A stretch of DNA of 64,000 bases from Ignavibacteria bacterium (GTDB taxonomy: Bacteria > Bacteroidota > Ignavibacteria > Kapaibacteriales > UBA2268), in contig JAOADV010000011.1 in NCBI GenBank assembly GCA_026417135.1, positions 1 to 64,000 on the forward strand. Direction: 5' to 3'. Below, piece by piece: positions 63,106-64,000 of the stretch. The notes beneath the pieces were generated by a model, which worked only from the letters and a program-made list of their open reading frames with translations, made no database searches and was not told the origin of the DNA. How positions within the stretch are numbered: the first letter of the stretch is position 1; each line of letters begins with the position of its first letter. A program made the position numbers and the translations under genes.

Positions 63106-64000
63106 TGTTCTAAGGTAGCTTTTTGTTTGTGTTCCGATTGGAAGTAGGGTGGCAAGACAATAGTAAAGATTGCACCACCATTTGGAGCATTGTCAACTTC
63201 GATTGTTCCATTATGTCGCTCGATTATTCCCCAACTAACAGCAAGACCAAGCCCACTTGTATTTTTTGTAGAAAAGAATGGCTCGAAGATTTTCTCCAAA
63301 AGATTCTTAGGAATACCGGGACCGTTATCTTCGACAGAAATGGTGCATTTATTTTGATTTCGGAAATACTTTGTTATTACATTTATCTTACCTTTATAAT
63401 TCATAGCGTCGGCAGAATTAAGAATTAAATTCAAGATAACTTGCTGTATCTGATTGGCATCTGCTTTTATCATTGGAATATTGGTATCGTAATCGACTAG
63501 GATTTGAATATCTTTGAAAGATGGTATTTTATGAATCAGTTCAATTGATTGCCTAACTATTTCGTTTGGGCTGACTACTTCGAGTTTTGGAGTATGCTGT
63601 TTTGCGAAATCTAATAAATTTTGGACAATATCTCGACAGCGAAGAGTTTCGCGAACTATTATCTGGACATCTTCGCGCAAAGGATTGTTTGGCTCTAATT
63701 CTTCGGCGATACTTTCGGCAAACGAAAGAATACCAGTTAATGGATTGTTAATTTCGTGGGCAACCCCAGCAGCTAATCTACCAAGGGCAGCGAGTTTTTC
63801 GCTTTGGATTAGCCTTTCCATAAGCTGGACTTCGTTGGTGGTATCGCGTCCGATGGTACAAGTTCCGATTATTTTTCCAGTTTGGTCTGTCAAAGGAAAC
63901 CTTAACATACGAAAGTGCCGTTCTTCGCCGTTCATATTTATTATTTCGTTGAACATCGCTGGTTTTCCACTTCGCAATACAAGTGAATCGTGTACTCTTA
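63093..64000 (-). CDS. Sensor histidine kinase (N-terminus beyond the window)
   Basis: The frame runs open to the window edge, so the start is missing. What is visible: the end of a PAS-like sensory domain (about 1-50 from 63977), a HisKA domain with the phospho-acceptor histidine in A-H-E-I-N-N-P (near 74), and a HATPase domain with N-L-I-L-N-S-A-D-A, D-N-G-P-G-I-P and G-L-G-L-A-V-S-W-G. It would phosphorylate the GcvH-fused regulator with which it overlaps by 13 bases. The signal sensed is unknown. Confidence 0.9.
   Translation of the reverse strand, partial: RVHDSLVLRSGKPAMFNEIINMNGEERHFRMLRFPLTDQTGKIIGTCTIGRDTTNEVQLMERLIQSEKLAALGRLAAGVAHEINNPLTGILSFAESIAEELEPNNPLREDVQIIVRETLRCRDIVQNLLDFAKQHTPKLEVVSPNEIVRQSIELIHKIPSFKDIQILVDYDTNIPMIKADANQIQQVILNLILNSADAMNYKGKINVITKYFRNQNKCTISVEDNGPGIPKNLLEKIFEPFFSTKNTSGLGLAVSWGIIERHNGTIEVDNAPNGGAIFTIVLPPYFQSEHKQKATLEQWKK

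Noticed and set aside
1-64000. CRISPR arrays, insertion sequences, rRNA genes, riboswitches
   Set aside because: No regularly spaced repeats, transposase genes, rRNA segments or recognisable riboswitch cores were found on reading both strands.

Overview
The window is AT-rich bacterial chromosome, densely coding on both strands, and reads like a member of the Bacteroidota/Chlorobiota (FCB) group. The evidence is a short primary sigma factor without region 1.1, four secreted proteins ending in type IX secretion (T9SS)-like C-terminal sorting domains (one with a clear FPNP and one with a clear YPNP motif), TAnnTTTG -7 boxes 20-30 nt upstream of several starts, tRNA genes without encoded CCA, and a large double-OmpA-domain outer-membrane protein. 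A Kapabacteria- or Ignavibacteria-like lineage is my inference; no rRNA is present to test it. TCGA is strikingly over-represented throughout.

Left edge (1-1430): the end of an integrated element, with the C-terminus of a LexA/S24-type repressor, a tyrosine recombinase with a complete active site, and the tRNA-Ser(UGA) that is the likely target. Next (1.5-7.3 kb, minus strand) come rpoD-lipA-MBL hydrolase and glyS-S41 protease. From 7.6 to 15.5 kb there is a secreted beta-helix protein, a double PhnB-like protein, mutL, an M20 peptidase, a LolC/E-type permease and a Nudix CoA pyrophosphatase. A compact plus-strand run (15.5-18.8 kb) holds meaB, rdgB, mtnA and a class II aldolase. It is followed on the minus strand by a methylpurine glycosylase, a LOG-family protein, murE and an SLC1 transporter.

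From 23 to 41 kb: aldehyde dehydrogenase, glucan phosphorylase, an SBBP-repeat T9SS cargo, greA, an mqnA-like gene with murD, a conserved secreted protein often mis-named asparagine synthetase B, prfA, and a coupled pair of a WD40/Ig T9SS cargo and an OmpA-family protein. From 41 to 52 kb: ppx-HD, a small membrane protein, a LipM/LplA-type ligase, a restriction-modification gene remnant, a GlcNAc kinase-like ATPase, an LptF/G permease, a DUF1460 protein, a DUF2130 protein, a sialidase-like T9SS cargo, lspA and a RluD-type synthase.

From 52 kb to the end: aconitase, tRNA-Gln, trpS, an NlpC/P60 peptidase, then a minus-strand block of heparinase II/III, NamZ (DUF1343), a TPR protein, an AmrS-type radical SAM enzyme, a response regulator fused to a GcvH-like domain, and its histidine kinase (cut by the window end).

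Most genes are housekeeping: translation, peptidoglycan synthesis and recycling, lipoate metabolism, repair. The most unusual items are the response regulator whose GcvH-like domain lacks the lipoyl lysine, the translationally coupled WD40-cargo/OmpA pair, the mtnA-aldolase pair, the element boundary at tRNA-Ser, the restriction-modification remnant, and the genome-wide TCGA bias. No CRISPR array, intact insertion sequence, rRNA or recognisable riboswitch was seen.
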